A stretch of DNA of 64,000 nucleotides, from NCBI RefSeq assembly GCF_933775445.1, contig NC_065875.1, positions 24,923,555 to 24,987,554 of the forward strand, written 5' to 3'. Positions 24,053 through 36,590 of this stretch are shown here, in pieces (position 1 is the first letter of the stretch; every line of letters begins with the position of its first letter). Made by a program: the position numbers and the translations under genes. Below the pieces are notes generated by a model. The model saw only the letters and a program-made list of their open reading frames with translations, was not told where the DNA came from and did no database searches. This DNA comes from Argentina anserina (Eukaryota; Streptophyta; Magnoliopsida; Rosales; Rosaceae).

Positions 24053-27000
24053 TGTAACGACCCTAAAATTTCGAGCTTCAAAACTCAAAATCTTAGAATC
24101 GTTAAACACAAAAATAATCTCAATGAAATCGAAATCATTTTAATGTCGCAGCGGATCACATCTGAGTTTAAAATATAACTCAGTCAAGCCGATTATTACA
24201 AACCCAAATGATAATTCAACATATAACAAATGGAATTGTATAATCCTCACAACAACCTCACAAATAAAATCACACCAAATCTCACACACAATCCACGCTG
24301 GAACCTCACCACGACTGGATGCGATCGACTTCGAGTTTTCGGAGTCGTCACTCAATCACCACTACTCAGCACCTGCGGAAGTATTCCCTACACCATTGAA
24401 ATTGGTGCACCGGGATTGCAACACAAACCCGGTAAGCTTTACAGCTCGTATGAGTAAAATATTAAAATAACTCAAGTCTCATAAAAGACACAACTCCACA
24501 TCAACACAGTATAATGAAAAATCATGAGAAAACGAGCAACCCATCTGGTTACTCTAATACTTTCACAAAATGGTATCTAATGAGCGCTGGTACACATCCG
24601 TTACCCCTCACTTAGTATACCGCTGATGTTGGGCAACCACCCGCCACCCAACATCCAAAACAAGCTGAGTACCCATGATCAGATAACCACCCGTTACCTC
24701 ATGCAGTACTATGGCAGACAGACTAGAGCTCTAACTGTATCGTAACTTTCGCCCGGCCAAAGGCTAGGTTCCGACTTGCCTCACATGTACAATAATCTCA
24801 CATCATATTGTACCACACATCACGTCCGAAGACAAATCACAATATTTCACATTTTCCGTGATAAAATCACATGTACAATAATCTCACATCATATTGTACC
24901 ACACATCACGTCCGAAGACAAATCACAATATTTCACATTTTTCGTGATAAAATCATGTACAATAATCACTCATCATATTGTACGTTTTAAAACTTTCACG
25001 ATATATCCACAATAAAAATCATAACAGTATATTATATAGCAAACTATATATATTCGTACTTATTTACCATTTATACAATATATACATAGTCCACTATATC
25101 CTATACATGTCATATTTCATAAACACCTGAAAATTACGTACGATAATCTCACATCATATCGTACCATTAAAATCACACATGCACAATTTTTCTGTCACCG
25201 AGATGACTATTTTTAATGAATTAATAACAGTATGTAATTTAATGAACTATATATATATATGTATTTATTACCATTATACTATATATACGTAGTCCACTAA
25301 GTTATATACATGTTGTAATTCATTAAATAAACACACTTGCAAAAATGTTGAATCACCACGAGGGTAGATTCGTAATTCAGTGAGATTTTACTCACCTTAT
25401 TGACTTGAGCGTAATTCCACAATTCGCGATGCTAATTCCTTTCCTCGATTTAACGATCACCTTAAAAGAATAAGAAAAGAATTTAGAATCGTTTCGTAAA
25501 CCTTTAAATGCCAAAACAGTAATATACGGTTACTGTTCAGCAATTTTGGTTTATACGAAGTTACTGTTCACTGTTCACTATTCACGGTTACTGTACAATA
25601 CTCAATTAATACGTATTTCTGTACGTATAAATATTATATACGTATTTCTGTACGTATAAATATTACATACGTATTTTTGTACGTATAAATATTAAATATG
25701 TACTTCTGTACGTATAAACGTTAATACGTATTTCTGTACGTATAATATTAATACGTATTTCTGTACGTATAAATATTAATACGTATTTCTGTACGTATAA
25801 ATATTAAATACGTATTTCTGTACGTATAAATATTATATACGTATTTCTGTACGTATACGTACGATTTAAATGTAAATACAACTCAGTAAATACAATTTAC
25901 TAAATTACCTTTTTACAATTTACTTTTTTACATTTACTGAAAGTAAATTATAATTACATTTACCGAAGGTAAAAATTAATTACATTTACCGTAGTAATTA
26001 AAATTTACATTTACATTTACCATTACACAGTAAACTACCAAAATACCCTTTCAGTCAAAACTATTTACACCGCCTCACACGGCGGCGCGTGTGGCACACG
26101 CGCCACCTCCGGCCGGCCGCGCGTGGGGCCCACGCGCCGAGGCTAACCACGGAGCGTGTGACGCCACCGCCGTGCTTAAACTCTCCCCCTCCTCCACCTC
26201 TATCCTCCTACGGCCTCCGCCGACCCCTAGGCTATCCCTAGCCTTCTCACGCGCCGCCTCTAGGCGGCGGTATCTCCTCCTTCTTCTCCTCCGCTCCCCC
26301 TCTCCGATCTACTTCAAACTTCCCCAAATCATTCACAAATACAACAACAACAATCCAACAATCGATCTAACCAAAACCCTTACCTAAATCACGAATTGAA
26401 ATCGTTGAAGTTCCTTGGTAGATTCGGACCGCCTACGTTTTGCGTCCGAGAGTCACGCCGAGCTTCGTGGCGTCGCCGGTGGTGCGTCGTGCTCGAGGGG
26501 TGGTCACGTCGTGGTGGTGAGGTCGTAGCTGCCGGCGGTGAAGTCCTCAAGCTTCAATATGTCGCGTGGGATCGGGGACGAGGCGAGAGGGAGGAACTCG
26601 GGTTCGAGAGAAAGAGAGAGGACCTCGAGAGAGAGTGAGAGAAGAGGAGAGGGACGGAAGGAACTCGAGGTCGAGAGGGAGAGGTGAGATTGAGAGAAAG
26701 AGAGAGTGAGGTTTCGGGGTGGAAGGGAGAGAGAAGCCGAGAGAGAAGAGAGGGGTGTGCGGCGGGTGAGTGAGGGAAGGGGTTTCCAATTATGGGAACC
26801 CTAACTAAAACAATTTCCTTTTATACCCCCTCCCAAAATCGGAAACTAACTTCCGTCGTTAATAACTTTTACGTACGTCGTCCGATTAGAACGCGTCACA
26901 TACTCTCGAACTCGTATCGACGAGCTCTACAACTTTCGTGAAGGAAGTTTTCACAACCGAGCAACGGAATAAAAGTCGATAAATTCGTTCGGAAACGTAA

Positions 27001-27143
27001 CGTTTTCTTATTAAACGTTCTCGGAACGTTTCCGTTTCCGTTTTCGTACACATGCAAACAATCAAATTCAATTTAAATGAATTTCAAAACTTTATAGAAT
27101 TTACTTCAAATCAAATATCGTTTGAAAAATTGGGGTTATTACA
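24053..27143 (-). repeat. 5' LTR of the inner element
   Basis: 3091 bp, nearly identical to 17359-20447. It holds the same 86-bp duplication (24782-24953), TACGTA array (about 25608-25862) and GC-rich inverted repeats (about 26083-26145). Confidence 0.93.
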
Positions 27144-29451
27144 TTTACAGCGCAAAATCCTACAAGACCGCGACCGCGATATACTTTACCCCCTAGTTCA
27201 TACATGCCTCAAATTCATGACATACGATCCCACACAAACGCCCCAGTGGCATTATCTAACATATTGATTTCCCCCACCGTCGTAGTACTAATAAGTTCTG
27301 CAAACAATTCAACAACAGAAGCTGGTTATTGGGTCTATTGTCTCCTCAAAATCAACCCAAAAATGGTTGCTACACCACCACTCTAAACAGTTGTTTCTTT
27401 ACTTTCATTAAGAACTCTCATGGCCGACACATTCGGCCAACATAACTTCTCCGCAAACAGCAATATAATCGATTACTCTTTATCGTAGAATTATCCCTTA
27501 TTGAACACTTCAGTCAACTTCGCCTTATCCAACAATAATAATCTGATGCATAGAGGGAAGAAGAGCATCTAAGTCTCCCCATACTAACACCACTTGCACT
27601 TGAAAAGAAAATTTGATTCTCAACCATTTCTTTACCGGTTGGAATGTGCTTGTCACGAAAAAATTCGTCAAAACACCTTTAAGCTAAGGTCATCTCATAC
27701 CTTACCTTCAATAAAGTTACTTCACCGCCATTGCGTCTCATTTGGACTTGTGGCATTGTGAAGTTCCAATCCCCAACACCACAATAATTAAATCCTGGAA
27801 GATCAGTGTTCACATTTAAATGCTCATCTAGCAAATAATTAAATTATATCGCCACATTGAGATTTCTCCATCACCTTATATTTCTTGCTCACCCAAGAAC
27901 AATGCGTAACATCACTTATCTATAGCCGAACCAAAACAAGAATGTCACGTCAACAAAATGTGAATCCCATTTCCTGTATTACCACTTATGGACGTATCAT
28001 ACGCCCTACCACTCTGTTACCCATATCCTTAGAGATGCTAGTCACGAAAATTTCCGTTAACCACCTCCAACCTATGGTCTACACATCTTTTACGTGACCA
28101 TAATATCTCAACCTTGTTAGGCTTCAACTTTGATTAGTTGCATAACAAAAATCTAGTCCTCAACATTTAAACACTGAACATCCCTCAACGTAGGGTCAAC
28201 GCTCTCTATCAAGACTCCTTGACAGTTCTCTGCCCTGATAGGAAACTATATACTCAAACATGTTAGCATTCCAACATCTGGATCGCTTGTCAAACTCAGA
28301 GAGTATTGTAGCCTCTCTAAACTGATCGCACCAGTCATTAAGTCTTGGAATTCATTTGTCCCATCCATACGGCGTCTTCGTTATAGGTGCTATAACACAG
28401 TGTCTCCGGAACGTCTCACTTTACTCAGACATCACAACGATCTGTGATAGTTACTTCAGATCCACATACTCAACATATGCTATGACTCAAGCTCTCATGG
28501 CATTATCCGACTCGAGTCAGAGATACGACACTCTGGTTTCCTGGGTCTACGAAAGAACCCACCATGTCAAAACAATCAATCACCGCGTACTGCGGCCTCA
28601 ACCAATCGATTCCTCAGATCACATCATCACCGAGTACTGCGGCCTCAACCAATCGATTCCTCAGATCACATCATAGTGTGGTCCGGAATCACTATCAAAT
28701 AAGCAGAGAACTCTCTACTTCCAATCACAAGAGGATAAGTCTTTCATTGTCTCCAATTTCGAGGAACACTCCAAAAGGGAAGTGACACATAAAGAGTTCC
28801 CATAGGCGTGGGAATCAATCCTAACCCCTCCACTACCAACTATCAATAAATGAATGTGGCTATCATCGTCTTCTCTAACTCAGAGTACTCAATCATTACC
28901 AAGTAAGTCCCAATACTGTCGATCCAATGGTCCGCTACCACATGATCCAAGCGTCATGAAATGACAGCACTAGCAGCTCACTCATGTCCTTGATCACCTC
29001 AACACACGACTATCGTTTCTAACGATAGCAACGAAATCAACTTGTCTTTCCAGTGGAGCAGCCTCCTCATAAAGGTTCTCCACATTACGGACTCGGCCTG
29101 CAACCCTAACTCGGCCTCGACCTCTCGTCCGTCCTCGGCCCTGTCCACGACCATTTTCCAAATTCATCACCATTCAACAATTAACACTCAGTCATATATG
29201 TGAAGTCTCGAATTCGACAAAATAGATCCAACTGATATCAATCATGAAATTTCAGAAGAAAGTGAATCATCGGAGTATCATCACAATACTCCCTACATGA
29301 CCAAACCATAAGGTATGGCTCCTAACACTCTCGCGTACCCGACAACATATCTATACCGAGGAGCATGTGATGGGAGCCCGCCTGCAGTCGGATCATCGCT
29401 CCTGGATGGTATTGATAATCGCCAAATACGCACTTAGGCTCTGATACCAAC
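27144..29451 (-). pseudogene. Outer element internal region, 5' part (decayed protease/gag)
   Basis: It continues collinearly with 21785-24052 of the inner element. Pieces of protease and gag can be followed at about 28480-29160. There is a local tandem duplication of 47 bp (28581-28627 and 28628-28674). The primer site TGGTATCAGAGCC lies at 29437-29449. No intact frame. Confidence 0.82.
29437..29449 (-). other. Primer binding site of the outer element
   Basis: Same 13 bases as in the other copies, two bases from the 5' LTR at 29452. Confidence 0.9.
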
Positions 29452-32400
29452 TGTAACGACCCTAAAATTTCGAGCTTAAAACTCAAAATCTTAAAATCGT
29501 TAAACACAAAATAATCTCAATGAAATCGAAATCATTTTAATGTCGCAGCGGATCACATCTGAGTTTAAAATATAACTCAGTCAAGCCGATTATTACAAAC
29601 CCAAATGATAATTCAACATATAACAAATGGAATTGTATAATCCTCACAACAACCTCACAAATAAAATCACACCAAATCTCACACACAATCCACGCTGGAA
29701 CCTCACCACGACTGGATGCGATCGACTTCGAGTCTTCGGAGTCGTCACTCAATCACCACTACTCAGCACCTGCGGAAGTATCCCCTACACCATTGAAATT
29801 GGTGCACCGGGATTGCAACACAAACCCGGTAAGCTTTACAGCTCGTATGAGTAAAATATTAAAATAACTCTCGTCTCATAAAAGACACAACTCCACATCA
29901 ACACAGTATAATGAAAATCATGAGAAAACGAGCAACCCATCTGGTTACTCTAATACTTTCACAAAATGGTAACTAATGAGCGCTGGTACACATCTGTTAC
30001 CCCTCACTTAGTATACCGCTGATGTTGGGTAACCACCCGCCACCCAACATCCAAAACAAGCTGAGTACCCATGAGCAGATAACCACCCGTTACCTCCCAT
30101 GCAGTACTATGGCAGACAGACTAGAGCTCTAACTGTATCGTAACTTTCGCCCGGCCAAAGGCTAGGTTCCGACTTGCCTCACATGTACAATAATCTCACA
30201 TCATATTGTACCACACATCACGTCCGAAGACAAATCACAATATTTCACATTTTCCGTGATAAAATCATGTACAATAATCACTCATCATATTGTACGTTTT
30301 AAAACTTTCACAATATATCCACAATAAAAATCATAACAGTATATTATATAGCAAACTATATATATTCGTATTTATTTACCATTTATACAATATATACATA
30401 GTCCACTATATCATATACATGTCATATTTCATAAACACCTGAAAAATTACGTACGATAATCTCACATCATATCGTACTATTAAAATCACACATGCACAAT
30501 TTTTCTGTCACCAAAATGACTATTTTTAATGAATTAATAACAGTATGTAATTTAATGAACTATATATATATATATGTATTTATTACCATTATACTATATA
30601 TACGTAGTCCACTAAGTTATATACATGTTGTAATTCATTAAATAAACACACTTGCAAAAAATGTTGAATCACCACGAGGGTAGATTCGTAATTCAGTGAG
30701 ATTTTACTCACTTTATTGACTTGAGCGTGAATCCCACAATTTCCGAAGATAATTTCCTTCCCTCGCTAATAGATCACCTTGAAAAGATAAGAAAGGAGTT
30801 TAGAATCGTTTCGTTAAACCTTTAAATGCCAAAACAGTAATAAACGGTTACTGTTCAGCAATTTTGGTTTATACGAAGTTACTGTTCACTGTTCACTATT
30901 CACGGTTACTGTACAATACTCAATTAATACGTATTTCTGTACGTATAAGTACTATATACGTATTTCTGTACGTATAAATACTATATACGTATTTCTGTAC
31001 GTATAATTATTATATACGTATTTCTGTACGTATAATTATTAAATACGTATTTCTGTACGTATAAATATTAAATACGTATTTCTGTACGTATAATTATTAA
31101 ATACGTATTTCTGTACGTATAAATAAAAATACGTATTTCTGTACGTATAAATATTAATACGTATTTCTGTACGTATAAATATTAATACGTATTTCTGTAC
31201 GTATACGTACGATTTAAATGTAAATACAAATTCAGTAAATAAAATTTACTAAATTACCCTTTTACAAAATTACTTTTTACATTTACCGAAAGTAATTTAT
31301 AATTACATTTACCGAAGGTAAAATTTAATTACATTTACCGTAGTAAATAAAAATTACATTTACATTTACCGTACACAGTAAATTACCAAAATACCCTTCT
31401 GTCAAAACTATTCCCACCGCCGCACGTGGCGGCGCGTGTGGCACACGCGCCACCTCCGGCAGGCCGCGCGTGGGGCCCACGCGCCGAGGCAAACCACGGC
31501 GCGTATCACGCCACCGCCGCCCCATTTCTCTCCCTCCTCCTTCTCTCCGTCCCTGCACGGCCTAAGGCCACCTCCTGACCACCTCACGTACACCCACGCG
31601 CCGCCTAAGGCGGCGGTGTTCAACCTTCCTCCAACACCTCCGATCCTCCCCCAAAAACTTCTCAATCCAATCAAAATCATCACACAATCATCACAACCAT
31701 GAATTGAATGTAACCTTACCTAGATCAGAGTTCAAAACGTATTGGAAACGATCGATTCGTCGACGGGCTTCTCACATAATCCTCATTTGTCGATCCGACT
31801 CCTTGGCGACGAAACGACGCACGGGGTGCTCAAGGGTGGTAGCTGAGGGTCTTGCGGCGTCCCAGGGAGCGACGGTGAGGTGCACGACGGCTCGGAGGCG
31901 GAGATCGCGGCGCGGTATCGAGGAAGGCTCGGGGCGAGAAGGAGGACTCTTGGCGGCGGAGCAGAGCGGCGCGAGTTCAGGGTTTGGTGCAGAGGGCCGC
32001 GCGGTCCTTTTGGGATAGGCGGTGTAGCCTACGGAGGGTCGGTCGGCAAGATCGCCGGTGAGGCTTGAGGAAGAGGGAGGGAGTCGGGGAGAGGTGAGAG
32101 AGAAGAGAGAGAACGAAGGAAAGAGAGAAAGAGGCGCGGGGTAAGGGTTTCCAGAAATGGAAACCCTAACTCCAAAAATTTATATTTATACCTGTTTCTT
32201 AAATCGGAAACCAACTTCATTCGTTAATAACTTTTACGTTCGACGTCCATTTCGAATGCGTCACATATCCACTAACTCGTATCGACGAGCTCTACAACTT
32301 TCGTGAAGAAAGTTTTTGAAACCGAGCGACGGAATAAAAGTCGATAAATTCGTTCGGAAACGTAACGTTTTCTTATTAAACGTTCTCGGAACGTTTCCGT

Positions 32401-32508
32401 TCCCGTTTCGTAACGTTTGCAAACAATCATATTCATTTAGACTGAAAATCATAACTTAATAGAATTCAAATTGAATCAAATACTGTAATGAAATTTAGGG
32501 TTATTACA
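29452..32508 (-). repeat. 5' LTR of the outer element
   Basis: 3057 bp, partner of 13068-16126. It ends TTACA and is followed by AAAAC, the same five bases that precede the other LTR. Confidence 0.93.
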
Positions 32509-33076
32509 AAAACTTTATATGGTTTTTTTTTTGTAATCATAGTGCAATCCAATAGAACATTTATTACGATTCATTTTAATTAATCTCGCGTTAAGAATCT
32601 CTAGACTTTTGCAATAGCTCATGAACTAGCACGCTCAAAATTGATGAATCAACATGCAGGAGGCTCAAAATAAGAAGTGTTTCTGTGGATATATTAGTAC
32701 AGAAATGGTATTCCTAAGTATGATCTGAATAAAAGAATATAATGTTCTGGATTTTCATTAGTAATTAAATCTGCAATATATGCATGACTTCGAGTTTGTT
32801 GATGTACATAGTGATAGCGGTGGCCTGGTTCTGTCAGCATGAATTTTACTACAGATAATCTTAGAGCTCAAATTTGAAGGAAACTTTATGTTGGTCTCAA
32901 ATATATGAACAAAATGAATGAATGCTTAAATTCTCATTGCTTCTATGGCATATTGAGAAAGTGAGCTTATATAAATGCACGAGTCAGTTTAAAAATAGCT
33001 TAGCTAAATTAACATCTAGAAATGAATTTTGTCTGTTCATTCTTCTCCTTTCACATTTATGATTGGAGAAGAATCT
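32509..33076. other. Host sequence between the nested element and the TRIM
   Basis: AT-rich, no gene seen. Its first bases continue the 3' flank of the RING gene that was split by the outer insertion (12986-13067). Confidence 0.6.
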
Positions 33077-33125
33077 TGTTAAACAACGACAAGCGTGACT
33101 CATGAACTAACTGTACCGATATTGT

Positions 33126-35682
33126 TGATTTTTATTTCGTCGCTCGTTTGAGAAAACTTTCTTCACGAAAGTTGTAGAGCTCGTCGATACGAGTTTGTGA
33201 ACGCGTCACGCGTTCGAATCAGACGTGAAAGTTATTAACGTCGGAAGTTAGTTTCCGATTTTGGAAGCGAGTATAAAAGGGACATTTTTCAGATTAGGGT
33301 TTCCATTTTTGGAAACCCCTCTCTCTCCGCCTCCCTCCCTCTCTCTGCCCCCGAGCTCTCTCCCTCTCTCAAAAAAATCTCCGCTGCGATCTGGCAGCTC
33401 CGGCCTCCGTGGCTCACACCGCCACTCTCTAAGCCACCGCGAGCTCGACCCCTCCCTCTCCTGGGCAAGAGGCGACCTCCTTCGTCGCCGGGAAGCTACG
33501 CCGAGCTCCTGCGTCTCCTGCAACGAACTGCCACCGTCCAAGCTTCCTCCGATCGAGCTAGGGTTCAAGGCAGGTGCATCTCCACCGCTCTTCAACCTCA
33601 GTACCACCTACGATCGGAGGGGAAACTCAACGCCGCGCCGCTCCTCACCACGAATCGAGCACTGCCGGTCCGACGAGCTCCGACGCTTCCAAGACGTTGA
33701 TTAGGTGAGGATTTGATTTAAATTGGTTGTGGTGATTGTTGTTGATGATTTTGGGTTTGAAACGGAGTGATTTTGGAGGAGATCGGAAGAGGAGGTGGAG
33801 GAGTGAACACTGCCGCCTTAGGCGGCGCGTGTGATAGCTTAGAGGCGGCATGAGGTCGTGGGGAGGAAGAGGGGGAAGAAAGGAGGAGAAATATGGCGGC
33901 GGTGGCGTGCTACGTGCCGGCCTTAGGCTCGGCGCGTGGGCCGCACGCGCGGTCGCCGGAGGGTGGCGCGTGTACCCCACGCGCCGCCACGTGCGGCGGC
34001 GCGTGAACAGTGTTTTCGAAACAGTAAATTTGTAAAAATTTATTTTTACGTCGGTGAATGTAAAAAGAGATTTACGTACTGTAAATGTAAATTTATTTTA
34101 CGTACGGTAAATGTAAATGTAAATTACTTTCAGTAAATATAAAAAGTAATTTCGGAAGGGTAAATCAGTAATTATTATTTACTAAGATAGTATTTACATT
34201 TAAATAGTGTGTATATGTACAGAAATATGTAAACAGTATATACACGTACATGAATAAATAATTGATGTGTATTTGTACATAAATATGTGTAGAGTAAATG
34301 CGTGAACAGTAAATAGGTGAACAATCATTTCGTAAAACCAGAAATTGCTGAACAGTATCATATTTTTACTGTTTTGGCATTTAAGGTTTACGAAACGATT
34401 CTAAATTCTTATCTTATCTTTTCAAGGTGATCGATAATTCAAGTAAAGGAATTACTTTCGGAATCGTGGAATTACGCTCGAGATTTCAAGGTGAGTAAAA
34501 ATCTCACATATTTACGAATCTACCCTTACGGAGATTCAAGATTATGCAGAATTTTAAAGAATGAAATATGACACGTATATGATATAGTGGGATATATATA
34601 TTTGTATAAATAGTAAATATGTATATATATATAGTTTTCTATATTATATACTGTTATGATTTCGTTGTGAATATGTCATTTTGATGATGAGATTTATATA
34701 TCGAGTATGTGATTTATTTTGTACAATATGACATGATGATTATTGTACGTGGTTTTAACATGGAGATTGTTAAAACGTTTTTGTCTTCGGACGTGATTTA
34801 GTCTACAGACGTGTTTTGTCTTCGGACGTGATTTTGTCTACGGACGTGTGATGTCTTCAGACGTGTTTTGTTTTCGGACGAGTTTTTGTCTTCGGACGTG
34901 TTTATGTCTTCGGACGTGTTTGGCATGTCGGAACGTAGCCTTTGGCCGGACGAAAGTTACGATACAGTTAGAGCTCTAGTCTGTCTTCCGGGGTACTGCA
35001 TATGAGGTAACAGATGGGTTATCGGCTTATGAGTACCCATATATTTTGATATTGGATGACAGATGGTTGTTCAATATCGGCGGTGTACTACATGAGGGGT
35101 AACCGAGGTGTACCAGCGCTCATGAGTACCCGTATTATAAATGCATTTGGGTAAACGGAGGGGTTGCCCAATTCTCATGAGTTTATATATTTTCACATTA
35201 TTAGACAACCAGATGGGCCGTCTAATTTTTCATGAGTGCATTTATATTTGTTGATTTGTGGATTTTCATATATATTGATATGCGAGTGGTATTTGTTATT
35301 TTACTCATACGAGATGTAAAGCTTACCGGGTTTGTGTTTACAATCTCGGTGCACCTATTCGATGGTGTATGGGATAATTCCGCATGTGTCGATTAGTGGA
35401 AATCGAATGACAACTCTGAAGATTCGAAGTCGTTCATCTTCTATCTTGTAGTGAGGATTTGTGTGGATTTGTGCGAGAATTTGTGAGGATTATTACATTT
35501 TCATTTGATGTAATGTTGATTTATAAATTTAGTTTGTAATATTTGGTTTGTTTGAGTTGTATTGTGAACTCTGTAATGATCTATTGAAACATTTAAACGA
35601 TTTCGATTTATTGAGATTGTTTTAGAGTGTTTCATGACTTCGAAATTTGAGTTTTTATGCTCGAAATTTTGGGGTCGTGACA
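33126..35682 (+). repeat. 5'-truncated gypsy LTR inside the TRIM
   Basis: 2557 bp in sense orientation, ending GGGGTCGTGACA. The start (about 150 bp before ATTTCGTCGCTCG) is missing, together with about 60 bp of the TRIM, so one deletion removed both. It has a TATA-like TATAAAAGG (33272), a CT-rich leader, donor TTAG|GTGAGG near 33710, GC inverted repeats (about 33930-34005), an exon-like segment 34427-34490 and the conserved block at about 34927-34985. It is diverged from the young LTRs. Confidence 0.85.
34427..34490 (+). other. Putative non-coding exon inside LTR (64 nt)
   Basis: Preceded by TCTTATCTTATCTTTTCAAG and followed by GTGAGTAAAA. Homologous to 6885-6950, 42219-42283 and 63016-63080. 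Exon use is inferred from signals only. Confidence 0.4.
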
Positions 35683-36168
35683 GTATTATCCACCCACTTA
35701 TAAGTTTTATTTTCTTTGTCACTTCTTAGATGTGAGATTTATCCTCTCCAACGCGTCCCCTCACGTGCAACCTAATTTTTAGGTCTGCACCTGACAGATT
35801 AACATCCCACATACTAGGACGAAATAAACCAAGGTTCAGTAACCAATGACACTTGGTGATCATCCAATCAGAAACTCTCCGATGACATGATAATAACACC
35901 CATCTTGGGCCCATGCAGTGACACCCAATTCGGGCCCATAACAGATTGGAGGTGCGACTGGAGAGGGACCCGCTCTGATACCATGTTAAACAGCGACAAG
36001 CGTGGCCCATGGACTAACTGTACCGATATTGTCCTAACTTAACCACCTCACAGCTGTTGGGTTTTAATCACAAAAGGCCTCGGTACAATTGAGTATTATC
36101 CACATACTTATAAGCTTTATTTTATTTGTCACTTCTTAGATGTGAGATATCTCCTCTCCAACAAATCT

Positions 36169-36493
36169 GTAGATGATGCTATAGCTGATTTTGCATTGCT
36201 TTCCAATGCAGCTTTCTTAGTACCCTGTTTAGAATGTGGAGCTTACTCATTCCAAAGTTTCATGCTTCATTTGAGCTGCCATCAACTGCAAAATAGAAGA
36301 GTAACCCCCATTAATAGTACTGTTTGTAAAACTTGAGAACATCTAATCATAATGCATGCATCTTTTATACTGGTATCCGGCTGCTAACAATATTAGTAGT
36401 CCAAGCAGCTAACATTGCTATGTATCTACGGGACGTTAGTAGTAGCTTCTTGACTACATTAGCTTCTTAATGGTATCGATCTATTTCCTGGTA
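36169..36493. other. Intergenic region with a possible old exon on the minus strand
   Basis: On the minus strand, bases from about 36237 down to 36169 and on past the TRIM target site stay open for about 35 codons and end in TGA (near 33053), which reads like the end of a coding exon. A further piece with the acceptor-like TATTTTGCAG lies near 36287. There is a stop between them in the same frame. I cannot name the gene. Confidence 0.3.
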
Positions 36494-36590
36494 TCAAATG
36501 ACTCCAGGGGTCCCCCCAAACACTTCAGCTGGGAAAGATCAGAGGATGATCGAGTACTAGTGTTTGAGGGAACTCTAGGGGACAACTGAT
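36494..36590 (-). ncRNA. MIR395: MIR395 precursor hairpin (1)
   Basis: On the minus strand the 3' arm carries CTGAAGTGTTTGGGGGGACC starting at 36528 (mature about 36507/36508-36528). The 5' arm, with AGTTCCCTCAAACACTAG, pairs with it. miR395 guides cleavage of ATP sulfurylase and low-affinity sulfate transporter mRNAs and is induced by sulfate shortage. The mature region has the conserved first 16 bases; the 3' end differs from the commonest form (six G, then ACCC). Confidence 0.8.

Larger units (their letters stand above)
17359..27143 (-). mobile_element. Non-autonomous gypsy element (inner), inserted in the outer one
   Basis: LTRs 17359-20447 (3089 bp) and 24053-27143 (3091 bp). Target duplication TTTAC at 17354-17358 and 27144-27148. 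The two LTRs differ by about five substitutions and one TA step in a microsatellite, fewer than the outer pair, as the nesting order requires. Primer site at 24038-24050 and polypurine tract at 20448-20462 are intact, while the 3.6-kb internal region has only broken pieces of gag-pol. Confidence 0.94.
13068..32508 (-). mobile_element. Non-autonomous gypsy element (outer), interrupted by a second copy
   Basis: The 3' LTR is 13068-16126 (3059 bp) and the 5' LTR 29452-32508 (3057 bp). The 5-bp target duplication AAAAC is present on both sides (13063-13067 and 32509-32513), which proves that these two LTRs bound one insertion. Its internal region is 16127-17358 plus 27149-29451, about 3.5 kb, split by the inner element. 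I count roughly nine substitutions between the LTRs by eye. No intact coding frame remains; only degenerate pieces of gag, protease and integrase. Confidence 0.93.
33077..36163 (-). mobile_element. TRIM (miniature LTR retrotransposon), 3' LTR broken by a gypsy LTR
   Basis: The right LTR is 35984-36163 (180 bp, TGTTAAACAGCGAC...CTCTCCAACA). A primer site TGGTATCAGAGC on the minus strand (35972-35983) abuts it. The internal part (about 35754-35971) has no coding capacity. The left LTR is in two pieces, 33077-33125 and 35683-35753, separated by a gypsy LTR; about 60 bp of TRIM LTR is lost at the break. Target duplication AATCT at 33072-33076 and 36164-36168 confirms the limits. TRIMs move only with enzymes from other elements. 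Confidence 0.9.

Noticed and set aside
33077..36163. Cassandra-type TRIM with 5S RNA sequence
   Set aside because: The 180-bp LTR shows no 5S-like box A/C motifs.
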